A stretch of DNA of 6,544 nucleotides from Saprospiraceae bacterium (GTDB taxonomy: Bacteria > Bacteroidota > Bacteroidia > Chitinophagales > Saprospiraceae), in contig JADKKF010000022.1 in assembly GCA_016720635.1 (NCBI GenBank), positions 1 through 6,544 on the forward strand, written 5' to 3'. The notes under the pieces were generated by a model that did no database searches, was not told the DNA's origin, and saw nothing but the letters and a program-made list of their open reading frames with translations. Position 1 is the stretch's first letter. Each line of letters begins with the position of its first letter. The position numbers and the translations under genes were made by a program. Shown piece by piece: positions 1 to 6,544 of this stretch.

Positions 1-438
1 CAAAATCTTCATCTTCAAAATCTTCATCTTCAAAACCTAACTCATCTAAGAAATCACCCGTTTCCATCGCATTATCCATAGCAATTACTTGAAGATCAAA
101 GCTTTCCATTGACTTATCTGTTAAGTCAAAAGTTACATTTTTAATTATCTGTAGTATCTTAGGAAATGTTTCCAGTTTGTAATCAATCATCTTTGACACC
201 AAACCAAGTTCTTTTTTTGAAATCATCGAAGCTTCCAATGTGGCTGACAAAACAGACTCTTTATCTATTCTTATGACCGTACAAGAAGTAGCGATATTCC
301 ATGAGATGGTACCAAGATGATAGTTTTCTTTATACTGTCAGGTGTGTTGAAAAAATATTTTAAAAATTTTAAAAAAGCAACTTTTAGCTCTGGTGTATGA
401 TTGCCATCCTGGTTGTTACCGCCTTTTATAACTTTCAT
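1..438 (-). CDS. Hypothetical protein with acidic EDEDF-repeat tail (partial, frameshifted)
   Basis: I do not recognise this gene. It starts at the ATG at 438-436 (MKVIKGGNNQDGNHTPELK) and stays open to a stop at 273-271. A second minus frame, open from 337 to the window edge, carries on with RIDKESVLSATLEASMISKK and ends in DELGFEDEDFEDEDF. The overlap of the two frames, and the shift expected from one missing base near 275-300, point to one gene of at least 145 residues that continues past position 1. The middle is mixed hydrophobic and charged, predicted helical and without an obvious membrane segment; the tail is strongly acidic. It follows the ABC ATPase by 50 bases with no terminator between, so it is probably the last visible gene of that operon. 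An AAAGGA stretch lies almost against the ATG, too close for a good ribosome site, so the exact start is uncertain. Its role is unknown. Confidence 0.6.
2..31. repeat. Two perfect 15-base tandem repeats coding for an acidic tail
   Basis: The unit aaaatcttcatcttc occurs twice head to tail (2-16 and 17-31), and the next four bases (32-35) again match its start. On the minus strand each unit is five codons, Glu-Asp-Glu-Asp-Phe, so the array adds whole in-frame units to the protein's C-terminal end. The array may go on beyond the window edge, so the copy number is a minimum. Confidence 0.85.
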
Positions 439-488
439 ATCCTTTAAATTACAAATGATGTCTAAATCTTGTTATTATTTATTATATA

Positions 489-1299
489 TTATTTTTCACT
501 ACTCACTTTCATCATTGTGTCTTCGACAAAATGAACAAGCTGAGTAAAATGGGGATCTCGTTTTGTGTCTCTGGTCCGATGAAGGGAAGGTCTATGTGGA
601 TATGCCCTACAATCTTGAAGGGGCATATTTCATGATATAAATATCATCCCTCAGATATACAGCTTCAGAGATGCGCCGTGTTACAAATATAACAGTGGAA
701 TGAAATTTTTCCCAAAGTTGCATCAGAAGATCTTGCATTTGTATTCTTGTCTTGATGTCCAGGGCTCCAAAAGGTTCATCCATCAATAATATTTCCGGAT
801 TTGCAAGGATACTTCTCGCTATGGCTACTCTCTGCAACTGACCGCCGGAAAGTGTCGGATACATGGCATATTTTTTTTCATGGCCATCCAGCCCAACCAA
901 CTGAATGAGTTCCATGGCTCTGGCATCTCTGTCTTTTTTGGATACTCCCTGGTATTGCAAAGCCAAACCTACATTATCGAGAACAGTCATCCATGGCAAT
1001 GAGGAGTATTGCTGGAATACCATACTGATATGGGTGTTTTGATCCACAGGCTTACCTTTGACCAGCACTTGTCCTTCTGTAGGATGCTGCAATCCGGAAA
1101 TATATCTCAATATCGTAGATTTTCCGCTTCCAGACATACCAAGCAAAACGGCAAACTGTCCTTGAGCTGGCTTGTCTTCTATGATCAGATTAAAATCTTT
1201 GATGATCCAGTTTTGTCCTCCATCATAGGACTGACCTATGCCCGTGAGCTCTATGATATTATCTAAACTTGCCTTATCTTCAAACTGATATCCACTCAT
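489..1299 (-). CDS. ABC transporter ATP-binding protein, SsuB/TauB/NrtD type (frameshifted near the 3' end)
   Basis: This is the cytoplasmic motor of the ABC transporter whose permease lies just upstream. The first 230 residues read in one frame: Walker A GMSGSGKST at 54-62, Q-loop Q96 in MVFQQYSSLPW (the QxxxLPW form is typical of the nitrate/sulfonate/taurine class), signature LSGGQLQRVAIARS at 150-163, Walker B ILLMDEPFGALD at 170-181 with catalytic E175. The switch (H-loop) His expected at about 208 in VTH is Arg here (VTRR). The frame stops at 607, but homologous sequence goes on in the other two frames: IVGHIHIDLPF, then DPHFTQLVHFVEDTMMKVSSEK with a stop at 491-489. Each step fits one missing base (near 610 and 560), giving about 270 residues, normal for the family. 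The start ATG overlaps the permease stop as ATGA, implying translational coupling. The substrate cannot be read from the ATPase. Confidence 0.94.
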
Positions 1300-2353
1300 G
1301 ACTTTACAAATATTTTTTGATACAATGATACAATTGGTAACCCAAAAATAAGGACAAATGACATCTATAGTCCATAATGCATCGCCGAAAAGATAGTCAA
1401 AGGCTTAACCCCACCTAAGAAAGGAGACCATTCATTAAACATAAATAATAGATAAATGCCAGAAATATCCAAGTGGATAAAGCTATTATATAATCAAATA
1501 CCGCATCAAAAGCACTGATTGTCTTCAGACTATTTCTTCCGTCATAACTATCCTTGATCTGATATTTGTATGCAAAAAATTTGCGATCCAGATAGGAAAA
1601 GACTTTATCCTGAAATATTCCGACCAACATAATGATAATGAGTGCAGGCTATAGTAATGTTCACCCTACCCAATCGCCGTCCTCGGGCCCTGTAGATCAA
1701 CGAACCAATACCTCCCTGATCAGAAGTTTCCGCCACTATGATGTAAGTCCATGAAATCGCAGTCAGAATTTGATATCATCAGATAGCCTTGAAATCACAG
1801 CAGGAAAATACATTGTTTTGATGGTTTGCCAATAGCCGCGCCGAGTGTATGCACGGTTTTCAGATATACATCATCGACTTGGGTCATACGCCGATGACGA
1901 TAGGCAACAAGTAAATAAAAATACCGAAAGCAAGAAAATTGATCTTTTGTTCTGCATATATCCCGAACCAAATGATAAACAGTCCTGTCAAAGCTGTCAA
2001 AGGCAAAAATCTGACGGCATCTACCATGCGCTGAAAAGCTCCTCTGAATAGTGGCACTAATCCGATGATAAAACCAACGGGGATAGCATATAACACCGCT
2101 TTGATGTAGCCACCCAAATTTAAACCAATCGACCTGCAGAGGTTCATAATCACCTCATTATTAGTATATAGCTCTCCGAAAGCATGAAATACTCTGAGTG
2201 GATCAGGAAAATGGCCTCTTGGTATCGCAGGTGTACTGCCCATCGTCAGAGTGCCCAAATGAAAATAAAAAAGATGATACCACTTATGGCCAGCATCATC
2301 TTCTGATTTTTGTTCAGATCCCCTCTAAGCTTAAATAGCCACGAACTTGTCAT
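1296..2353 (-). CDS. ABC transporter permease, SsuC/NrtB-like, with extra C-terminal membrane part (frameshifted)
   Basis: This is the inner-membrane channel subunit. From ATG 2353-2351 (MTSSWLFKLRGDLNKNQK) it can be followed to TGA 1298-1296 through about six frame changes, roughly 350 residues. In order: one helix (ISGIIFFIFIWALLTMG); a periplasmic stretch; the BPD_transp_1 core with helices around GYIKAVLYAIPVGFIIGLV and ALTGLFIIWFGIY; the EAA coupling loop that contacts the ATPase (VYLKTVHTLGA then WQTIKTMYFPAVISRL, matching EAA-x3-G-x9-I-x-LP); ISWTYIIVAETSDQGGIGSL; and a last core helix around MLVGIFQDKVF. Usual SsuC-type permeases end about here at 250-280 residues. This one adds about 95 residues with two more predicted helices (near FDYIIALSTWIFLAFIYYL and MSFVLIFGLPIVSLYQKIF). 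Breaks lie near 2250, 1885, 1840, 1760, 1645 and 1435. An in-frame TAG at 1367-1365 precedes the last helix. Confidence 0.92.
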
Positions 2354-2376
2354 TTTTTATTTGATTTTTTAAACGA

Positions 2377-2966
2377 TTACTCAAATTCAACATCATCATA
2401 AATCTCAGAAATCGGTATTTCAATAGCAAGTGAATGAATTTTCAGATGTTGGTCAGGTGAATTCATTTCTGATTTTAACCAACAATTTATATCTCTGGGA
2501 TACAATGATATATTCACAGAATGAAGGCAATTCCTGATACAAAAATGAAATTTTGAAACACATCGAAAGTCTGTGTTGAAGGAGACAAAACTTCTACTAC
2601 AACCAGTGGATTGGTGATGACATCTTTCTTCCTTGCCAAAATTCGGGTTTATCAGCAATAACAAGCGCACCAGGATAAAGAACTGAGTTCCTGGACGGTA
2701 TGTATACTTTTGATCACTGTTAAGAGCTAATGAATTTCTTTTGTAATTTTTTAATATTTATACTCAAACTTACAAGTACATTAGTAGCTAATTTGTTATG
2801 GTTATATGTCGCTCCAGCCATTTTGACTATTTTCCCATTATAGTATTCACTTTATATTTTGCTTTTCTTCGCGTTGTAGATAATACTCCAAAGTATGGTC
2901 TTTGAGTTTCAGTCTGCGTCTGTGTTTTGCAGTTTCAGAATACGCTATTTTACTAATTGTCACCAT
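2377..2966 (-). CDS. Uma2-family protein (DUF820, PD-(D/E)XK nuclease fold), frameshifted
   Basis: Uma2 (PF05685) proteins have a restriction-endonuclease-like fold and are mostly uncharacterised. Stitching frames from ATG 2966-2964 gives a recognisable order: YLQREEKQNIK; SEYYNGKIVKMAGATYNHNK; VYIPSRNSVLYPGALVIADK then PEFWQGRK; DVITNPLVVVEVLSPST; KFH/FYQELPSF then CEYIIVSQ; and the C-terminal SLAIEIPISEIYDDVEFE with TAA at 2379-2377. The span of about 196 residues is the normal family length. The conserved Glu of VEVLSPST, the Lys of KFHFYQ and the Tyr after it are visible. The first metal-binding Asp, normally in YPD, reads Gly here (YPG). There are at least four frame breaks. The gene sits between binding protein and permease, behind its own likely promoter and 23 bases before the permease start. 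Uma2 genes are often multicopy and scattered, so this may be a passenger. Confidence 0.88.
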
Positions 2967-2982
2967 AAACTGTATTTATTTA

Positions 2983-3010
2983 CAAAGATAAATGTAAAAA
3001 AGCGAACCAA
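2983..3010 (-). promoter_or_regulatory. Bacteroidota-type promoter candidate upstream of the Uma2 gene
   Basis: On the minus strand TTG (3010-3008), a 17-base spacer and TATCTTTG (2990-2983) match the Bacteroidota/Flavobacterium pattern TTG-N17-23-TAnnTTTG. The start codon lies 16 bases downstream at 2966. The -33 element is inside the loop of the adjoining hairpin. The match is by eye, and one missing base would change the spacer. Confidence 0.5.
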
Positions 3011-3035
3011 CTCTTAAAAAGTGAATTCGCTTTTT
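2997..3035 (-). terminator. Rho-independent terminator-like hairpin after the binding-protein gene
   Basis: AAAAAGCGAA (2997-3006) pairs perfectly with TTCGCTTTTT (3026-3035), a 10-base stem with a 19-base loop. Read on the minus strand the stem is followed directly by a T run, as in an intrinsic terminator, about 50 bases after the binding-protein stop codon. The A/T tracts on both sides mean it could also work on the plus strand. The stem is AT-rich with only three G:C pairs, so it may be leaky. Confidence 0.6.
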
Positions 3036-3087
3036 ATATAAAATTATTAAACAAAACAGGTAGATCAGCAAATGTCAGACAATGGTA

Positions 3088-4669
3088 CTACCCACCAATA
3101 AGCTGAAATTCTGTTCTTCTGTTTTTTGCTTTCCAAGCATCATCTGCATTGGCTTCACAGCCAGGCACCGGGTTTATTAGGGCCCGTTTCCTACTATAAC
3201 AAATCTATTGGCGTCCATACCATATTGTGATTTAAGATAATCAGCTACTGATTTTGCTCTTTTTTCTGATAGTGCTTTATTTGCTGCTTTGCTACCTACA
3301 TTATCAGTGTATTTCTTCTACTCTTACTTTTACATTTGGCAAAAGTTTTGGCCAATTCAGCAAATTGAAGGTCAATAATGGTTTTTGCATTTTCATCCAA
3401 CAAAATTTACCTGAAGGGAAATTGATACTAATTGGTTTGGAAGCAATAGCCGGAGCTGTAATTTCAGCTTTAGTTGCTGGAGCAAAAGTCTTTGATTTTT
3501 CAGCATCATATGCAGCTCCTGTTAGATTTGCTGGGCAGCTGTGATAGCACCAGTGTAAATGGCAGATCTCCAGGAAGGTGCATCTTTAGGCGAATCCCCT
3601 GTTTCTACAAATTTTTTAGACATTTTTCATAGAAATCCTGTCCTTTTGTCCCTTATAAGCAGAATTCAACCCAAAAAAGTTGACATTATCGCCTTGCCCG
3701 TCCAATATACTGTACTCATCATTCCAAGGCCATCATCTGGAGTCAATCCTACTAATTCACCAACATATTTTGCTGCTTTTGAGTGGTTTGTTTTACTGGC
3801 ATTCAATTCTGCAACACCTTTCATCCATCCTTCATAGAATCCGTGAATCATATTTCTCTTTTCCTTAATAGTTTTTCACTGGCAAACATAATATCCGCAA
3901 TGATATGGGATTGCTGGACAGTTGTTAATAGAATTTTTGAGCCAGGCACATCTCGTTGCTTTGATGTCATCAGGACTCCAAACTACTGCTGCATCTATGT
4001 CCTTGGTTCTAAATAATTCAGCAGCTTTCAGGTTGTCAGTAGTTTTAACAACTGTCACATCTCAATATTTAAAACCAGCTGCTTCAAGTGTTATTTAGTA
4101 AGGTCTGCGCAGGTGAAGGTACGCTACTGCGATCCTTTTTCCCTTTGAGATCATTGGCTGTATTGATCCTCTTTTACGATCACTGCATCTCCACCCCTTG
4201 ACCAGTCTACCTGCATAAAAGCCTTTGGTTGAAAGTCGCATTAATATCTTCAGGAGCGGTATAAAGAGGAAATGCATCTGCTGTCTGTACCAAAACATCA
4301 TACTCACCTGCCATCCATGCATTCATGGCATTCAGAAAATCATTTTCGACTTTAAATTCTACTTTAAATCCATAATCTTTAAAAAACTGGATTGTTCATT
4401 AGCCATAACTCCTTCATTAAAATAAAGTCCCGGTGCATACCTCCCATGTTACCAATTGTACCTAAGTGTATTGGGGTCCTTGGGCCTGATGTATGAGGAG
4501 TTTGATCCCGAATTGCTTTTATCAGATTCTCTGAGCTGCTTGCTCAGCCTGTTTTTTAAGATCCTGTCCAATTTTGTGGTATTGAGCAAATATCTGCCAC
4601 CAAAAAATAATGCGGCCAGTATGAGCAAGGTTATTACTAGTTTTGAAAACCTGTAAGTCTTGTTGCCAT
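3088..4669 (-). CDS. Membrane-anchored NMT1/SsuA-like binding protein fused to an OmpA-like peptidoglycan-binding domain (frameshifted)
   Basis: The ligand-binding partner of the ABC transporter, placed in the periplasm. From ATG 4669-4667 the protein begins MATRLTG and, after a frame change, FSKLVITLLILAALFFGGRYLL: one hydrophobic helix with no lipobox Cys or clear cleavage site, so probably a retained anchor. A linker follows, then a type-2 periplasmic binding fold: GTIGNMGG, NAWMAGEYDVLVQTADAF, DLKGKRIAVA, VVKTTDNLKAAELF then RTKDIDAAVVWSPDDIKA, FYEGWMKGVAELNASKTNHS, LVGLTPDDGLGMMSTVYW. After an Ala/Pro/Lys-rich linker comes the OmpA domain (about 3420-3088): INFPSGKF, a TDNVGSKAAN segment, NKALSEKRAKSVADYL (the N-x2-LS-x2-RA-x2-V signature, with the Asp and Arg that bind diaminopimelate), QYGMDANRFVIVGNG and terminal NRRTEFQLIGG, stop 3090-3088. 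About 525 residues. It resembles proteins annotated as phosphate ABC binding/OmpA family; the ligand is unknown. There are many single-base breaks. Confidence 0.93.
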
Positions 4670-4689
4670 TTTAAATTAAGTTTTATTAA

Positions 4690-5690
4690 TTATTCAAATA
4701 AATTATCATATTGATTGGTTCTGCCCACTTTTTCAGGTTGTTTGATAGGTGCATTTAGGTCCAATATTCATTTTCGTCATTTGACTTGAGAATATGAAAC
4801 TTTTTTCTCCACCACCTAAGATGAAACTTTCATTTTCCCATTTTCCAGCATTTTAAGCCCTTCTTCTTCAAAAACGCCATTCTGAAGGTCTATAGATTGC
4901 ATAAAACTTGAGAAACTTCCATAAAACGTTCCATTTCTCCTACTTTTGGCTTACATCATCAGCAATTGATTCCAAAGCTGCATCAAACATTGCTTTTTTA
5001 TCAGGGTCACCTTTGATGACCTCATCGCCGATTTCATAGCTGAATTACTGGCCATGATGGCCTTTCTTTCCTGATCTTTAACCATCACCTGATCCTGAAC
5101 ATCTTCTACAAAATTTCAGAATTTTCATACATTTTTGCCAGCCCTGATAAAGTACTTCCATCTTTCTGTACAAATCTTCAAGTTTCACATTGGATTCCTG
5201 AAGACGGCCAGCTTTTCTGCTTTTCAGTAACATTTGTGCTTGTTTATTGGCTTGGGCAGCCTGACTGGCCATATTCAGGTTAGTGTCAATTTCTTTTATT
5301 GTTGAGAATGATTTCCTGAAGTTTGTGCATTTGGCCCGCAACTGGGCAATTTGTCTGTTCATTTTAGTAAGATTGGATTTCAGATCTTCCACATAAGACT
5401 TAAGTATTCCTATGGGGTCAATGTTGACAAACAAGCCTGTCATCCACCTCATCGCGCTTTTGTACATATAACTGATAAGGCTCTTGCTTTTCCGTCAAGT
5501 GCCAAAAATACGATGTACCCAAAACCATTAGAGAAATAAATGCACCCATGGTAGATGTAATAAATGCTAATAAAGCACCTAAGCTGGTCAAGGTGATATA
5601 ACCAACACCAAATATAATGGCAGCCAAAAATAAAGCTCCTGTTACACCTTCAGGTCTTGACCAAAATGATTTTTGTTTTTGTTCTGTCAT
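4690..5690 (-). CDS. Two-helix membrane protein with long coiled-coil domain, unknown function (frameshifted)
   Basis: I cannot name this family. ATG 5690-5688 gives MTEQKQKSFWSRPEGVTG, then two hydrophobic stretches (about residues 17-40 and 45-64) ending at TSYFWHLTEK, so it should be an inner-membrane hairpin with most of the protein on one side, probably the cytoplasm. A second frame continues YKSAMRWMTGLFVNIDPIG and a long charged helical region (SYVEDLKSNLTKMNRQIAQL; ASQAAQANKQAQMLLKSRKA; RLQESNVKLEDLYRKMEVLY) typical of coiled coils. After more breaks come VEDVQDQVMVKDQERKA, FDAALESIADDV, SFMQSIDLQNGVFEEEGLKM and a polar tail ending DLNAPIKQPEKVGRTNQYDN-LFE at stop 4692-4690. About 333 residues. 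In shape only it recalls PspA-like or XpaC-like membrane stress proteins; I see no diagnostic motif for either. It ends 20 bases before the binding-protein start, so the two are surely cotranscribed. Confidence 0.78.
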
Positions 5691-5708
5691 TTAAAATTAA
5701 TTAAACCC

Positions 5709-5716
5709 CAAATATA
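5709..5716 (-). promoter_or_regulatory. Possible -7 element (TATATTTG) before the two-helix protein gene
   Basis: On the minus strand TATATTTG matches the Bacteroidota -7 consensus TAnnTTTG exactly and lies 18 bases before the ATG at 5690. There is no good TTTG 17-23 bases upstream, only T-rich sequence, and the region is so AT-rich that a chance match is likely. If real, it would be an internal promoter giving a very short leader. Confidence 0.25.
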
Positions 5717-5731
5717 TAAAATTCAATTAAA

Positions 5732-6482
5732 TTAGTGAAAACTTCCTAAGTTTTGTTTGAAAAAAATACAAATTAAGAAAAATGACATCTTTATTAGATT
5801 TTGGTTTATTTTCTGTACATCTTCCTGAATTTGGCCATACACCAGATTAAATGATGCCAGAAACGAGTCACTTGTAATTTCAATTTTTTGCATCGAATCA
5901 TTGATTTCTTTTCTGACAATATCCAACTGTCCTTTTCGAAGATTCAATTCCTGGGAAAATTTTTCAATCATTTGTTGTTTTTATCATCTATCGATTTTTC
6001 CACTGATTTTAATTTGATCCGCCCTACCTTGAATTTGTTTTGTTTTCTGATTATTCTAAAGCATCCTTAAATTTGTGTTCTTCAGACTGTTAAAACACTA
6101 AGGTAGTGATTGGCACTTTCTATCAGTTTAGCCTTTGTAAGACCCATCGTTTTTGCCATTTCGAAAGCCGACTTATATCGACATTCTTCATCAGGAATCA
6201 CATTTTCAATTGATTTTAGAGAATTTTTATATTCCAAGTAATCAAATCCTTCCATATTGTTTGATTCAATTGCTTTAAGCAAAAGTTCTACAAATTTAGG
6301 ATCGGATTGTCCGTTGGTACGTGATGAAGTTGCTTGAGAATTATATTCCTGGGTATGAGTTACTTCGGAAGGCACTCCTTTATTCTCTGATTGTCCTGAT
6401 TCAGGCTGACCAGTAACAGAATTTGGATCTTCAACAATAAATAGTGATTTTATTTTTTTAACATATCTGATGATGAATTCAT
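5732..6482 (-). CDS. Cytoplasmic coiled-coil protein, unknown function (frameshifted)
   Basis: I see no named domain. The best start is ATG 6482-6480 (MNSSSDMLKK). After one missing base in the A run the frame continues KIKSLFIVEDPNSVTGQPES and a Gln/Ser/Thr-rich linker. Then comes a compact helical domain: DPKFVELLLKAIESNNMEG, FDYLEYKNSLKSIENVIPDE, YKSAFEMAKTMGLTKAKLIE, SANHYLSVL. After breaks near 6100-6000 (QSEEHKFKDALE, NNQKTKQIQGRADQIK) a heptad-rich helix follows: EKFSQELNLRKGQLDIVRKE then INDSMQKIEITSDSFLASFN and YGQIQEDVQKINQNL. About 250 residues, no signal peptide. The last 20 residues before the stop at 5734-5732 (KMSFFLICIFFKQNLGSFH) are hydrophobic and out of character; a TAATAA in a neighbouring frame at 5796-5791 may be the true end. 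It lies 41 bases before the membrane coiled-coil gene, so a shared operon and joint function are likely. The upstream 62 bases hold no clear promoter. Confidence 0.72.
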
Positions 6483-6544
6483 TTTATAAAATGCTTTAAA
6501 GTTAAATTCAGTTCCAAAAAGTATAACTTTTGTAGATAAAGAAT

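Noticed and set aside
1009..1266. Plus-strand open frame of 85 codons opposite the ABC ATPase
   Set aside because: It lies wholly antisense to a well-supported ATPase frame with intact Walker and signature motifs, and its translation has no family-like features.
2967..3087. CRISPR repeat, tRNA or small RNA gene in the gap between the binding-protein and Uma2 genes
   Set aside because: Only the hairpin and promoter-like elements are visible. There are no repeated units and no cloverleaf arms.
4095..4322. Minus-strand 75-codon frame as a separate small protein
   Set aside because: Only its KGKRIAVA part is real binding-protein sequence; the rest is an off-frame reading of the same gene, whose correct reading nearby gives MAGEYDVLVQTADAF.
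3254..4656. Several plus-strand open frames over the binding-protein/OmpA gene (3254-3544, 3559-3837, 3680-3868, 3783-4016, 4225-4425, 4456-4656)
   Set aside because: All are shadows of the minus-strand gene, which reads with clear binding-protein and OmpA motifs once frame breaks are joined.
6500..6530. TATACTTTTTGG on the minus strand as a promoter for the first coiled-coil gene
   Set aside because: It has one T too many for TAnnTTTG and no clear -33 element inside the window. It may be a true site hidden by a homopolymer error, but it cannot be supported as it stands.
1..6544. Programmed ribosomal frameshifting as the cause of the many frame changes
   Set aside because: The breaks are too many, lie in every gene, and show no common slippery heptamer with downstream structure. 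Random single-base loss explains them better.

Overview
The window is a low-GC bacterial fragment whose recognisable genes all lie on the minus strand, so transcription runs from high to low coordinates. The style suggests Bacteroidota, and plausibly the Saprospiria. This rests on the low GC, promoter-like TAnnTTTG elements, a Uma2-family gene and an OmpA-type domain fused to a solute-binding protein. The lineage is inference; no marker gene is present.

The sequence carries a dense load of single-base frame breaks. Almost every gene has to be stitched from two or more frames, yet the protein reads on smoothly across each break with family-typical residues. Where I tracked the frame, nearly all breaks fit one missing base. 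I read this as uncorrected sequencing or assembly error rather than decay, so I annotate full gene spans, which are longer than any single open frame.

Layout in transcription order: (1) 6482-5732, a cytoplasmic coiled-coil protein of unknown function. (2) 5690-4690, a protein with two N-terminal membrane helices and a long coiled-coil domain, also of unknown function. (3) 4669-3088, an N-terminally membrane-anchored, NMT1/SsuA-like periplasmic binding protein fused to a C-terminal OmpA-like peptidoglycan-binding domain. (4) A terminator-like hairpin at 3035-2997, overlapped by a consensus Bacteroidota-type promoter at 3010-2983. (5) 2966-2377, a Uma2-family (DUF820, PD-(D/E)XK) protein. (6) 2353-1296, an SsuC/NrtB-type ABC permease with an extra C-terminal part holding two more predicted membrane helices. 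(7) 1299-489, its SsuB/TauB-type ATPase, overlapping the permease by 4 bases. (8) 438 to beyond position 1, a protein of unknown function ending in an acidic EDEDF repeat.

The binding protein, permease and ATPase make a complete importer-like ABC set, but an unusual one. The binding protein is tethered both to the inner membrane and, by its OmpA domain, to peptidoglycan, and the permease is enlarged. The two upstream coiled-coil proteins are tightly spaced with it. This looks like an envelope-spanning assembly with an ABC motor rather than a plain nutrient importer. The function is not known and that view is inference. The Uma2 gene looks like a passenger inserted between the binding protein and the permease.
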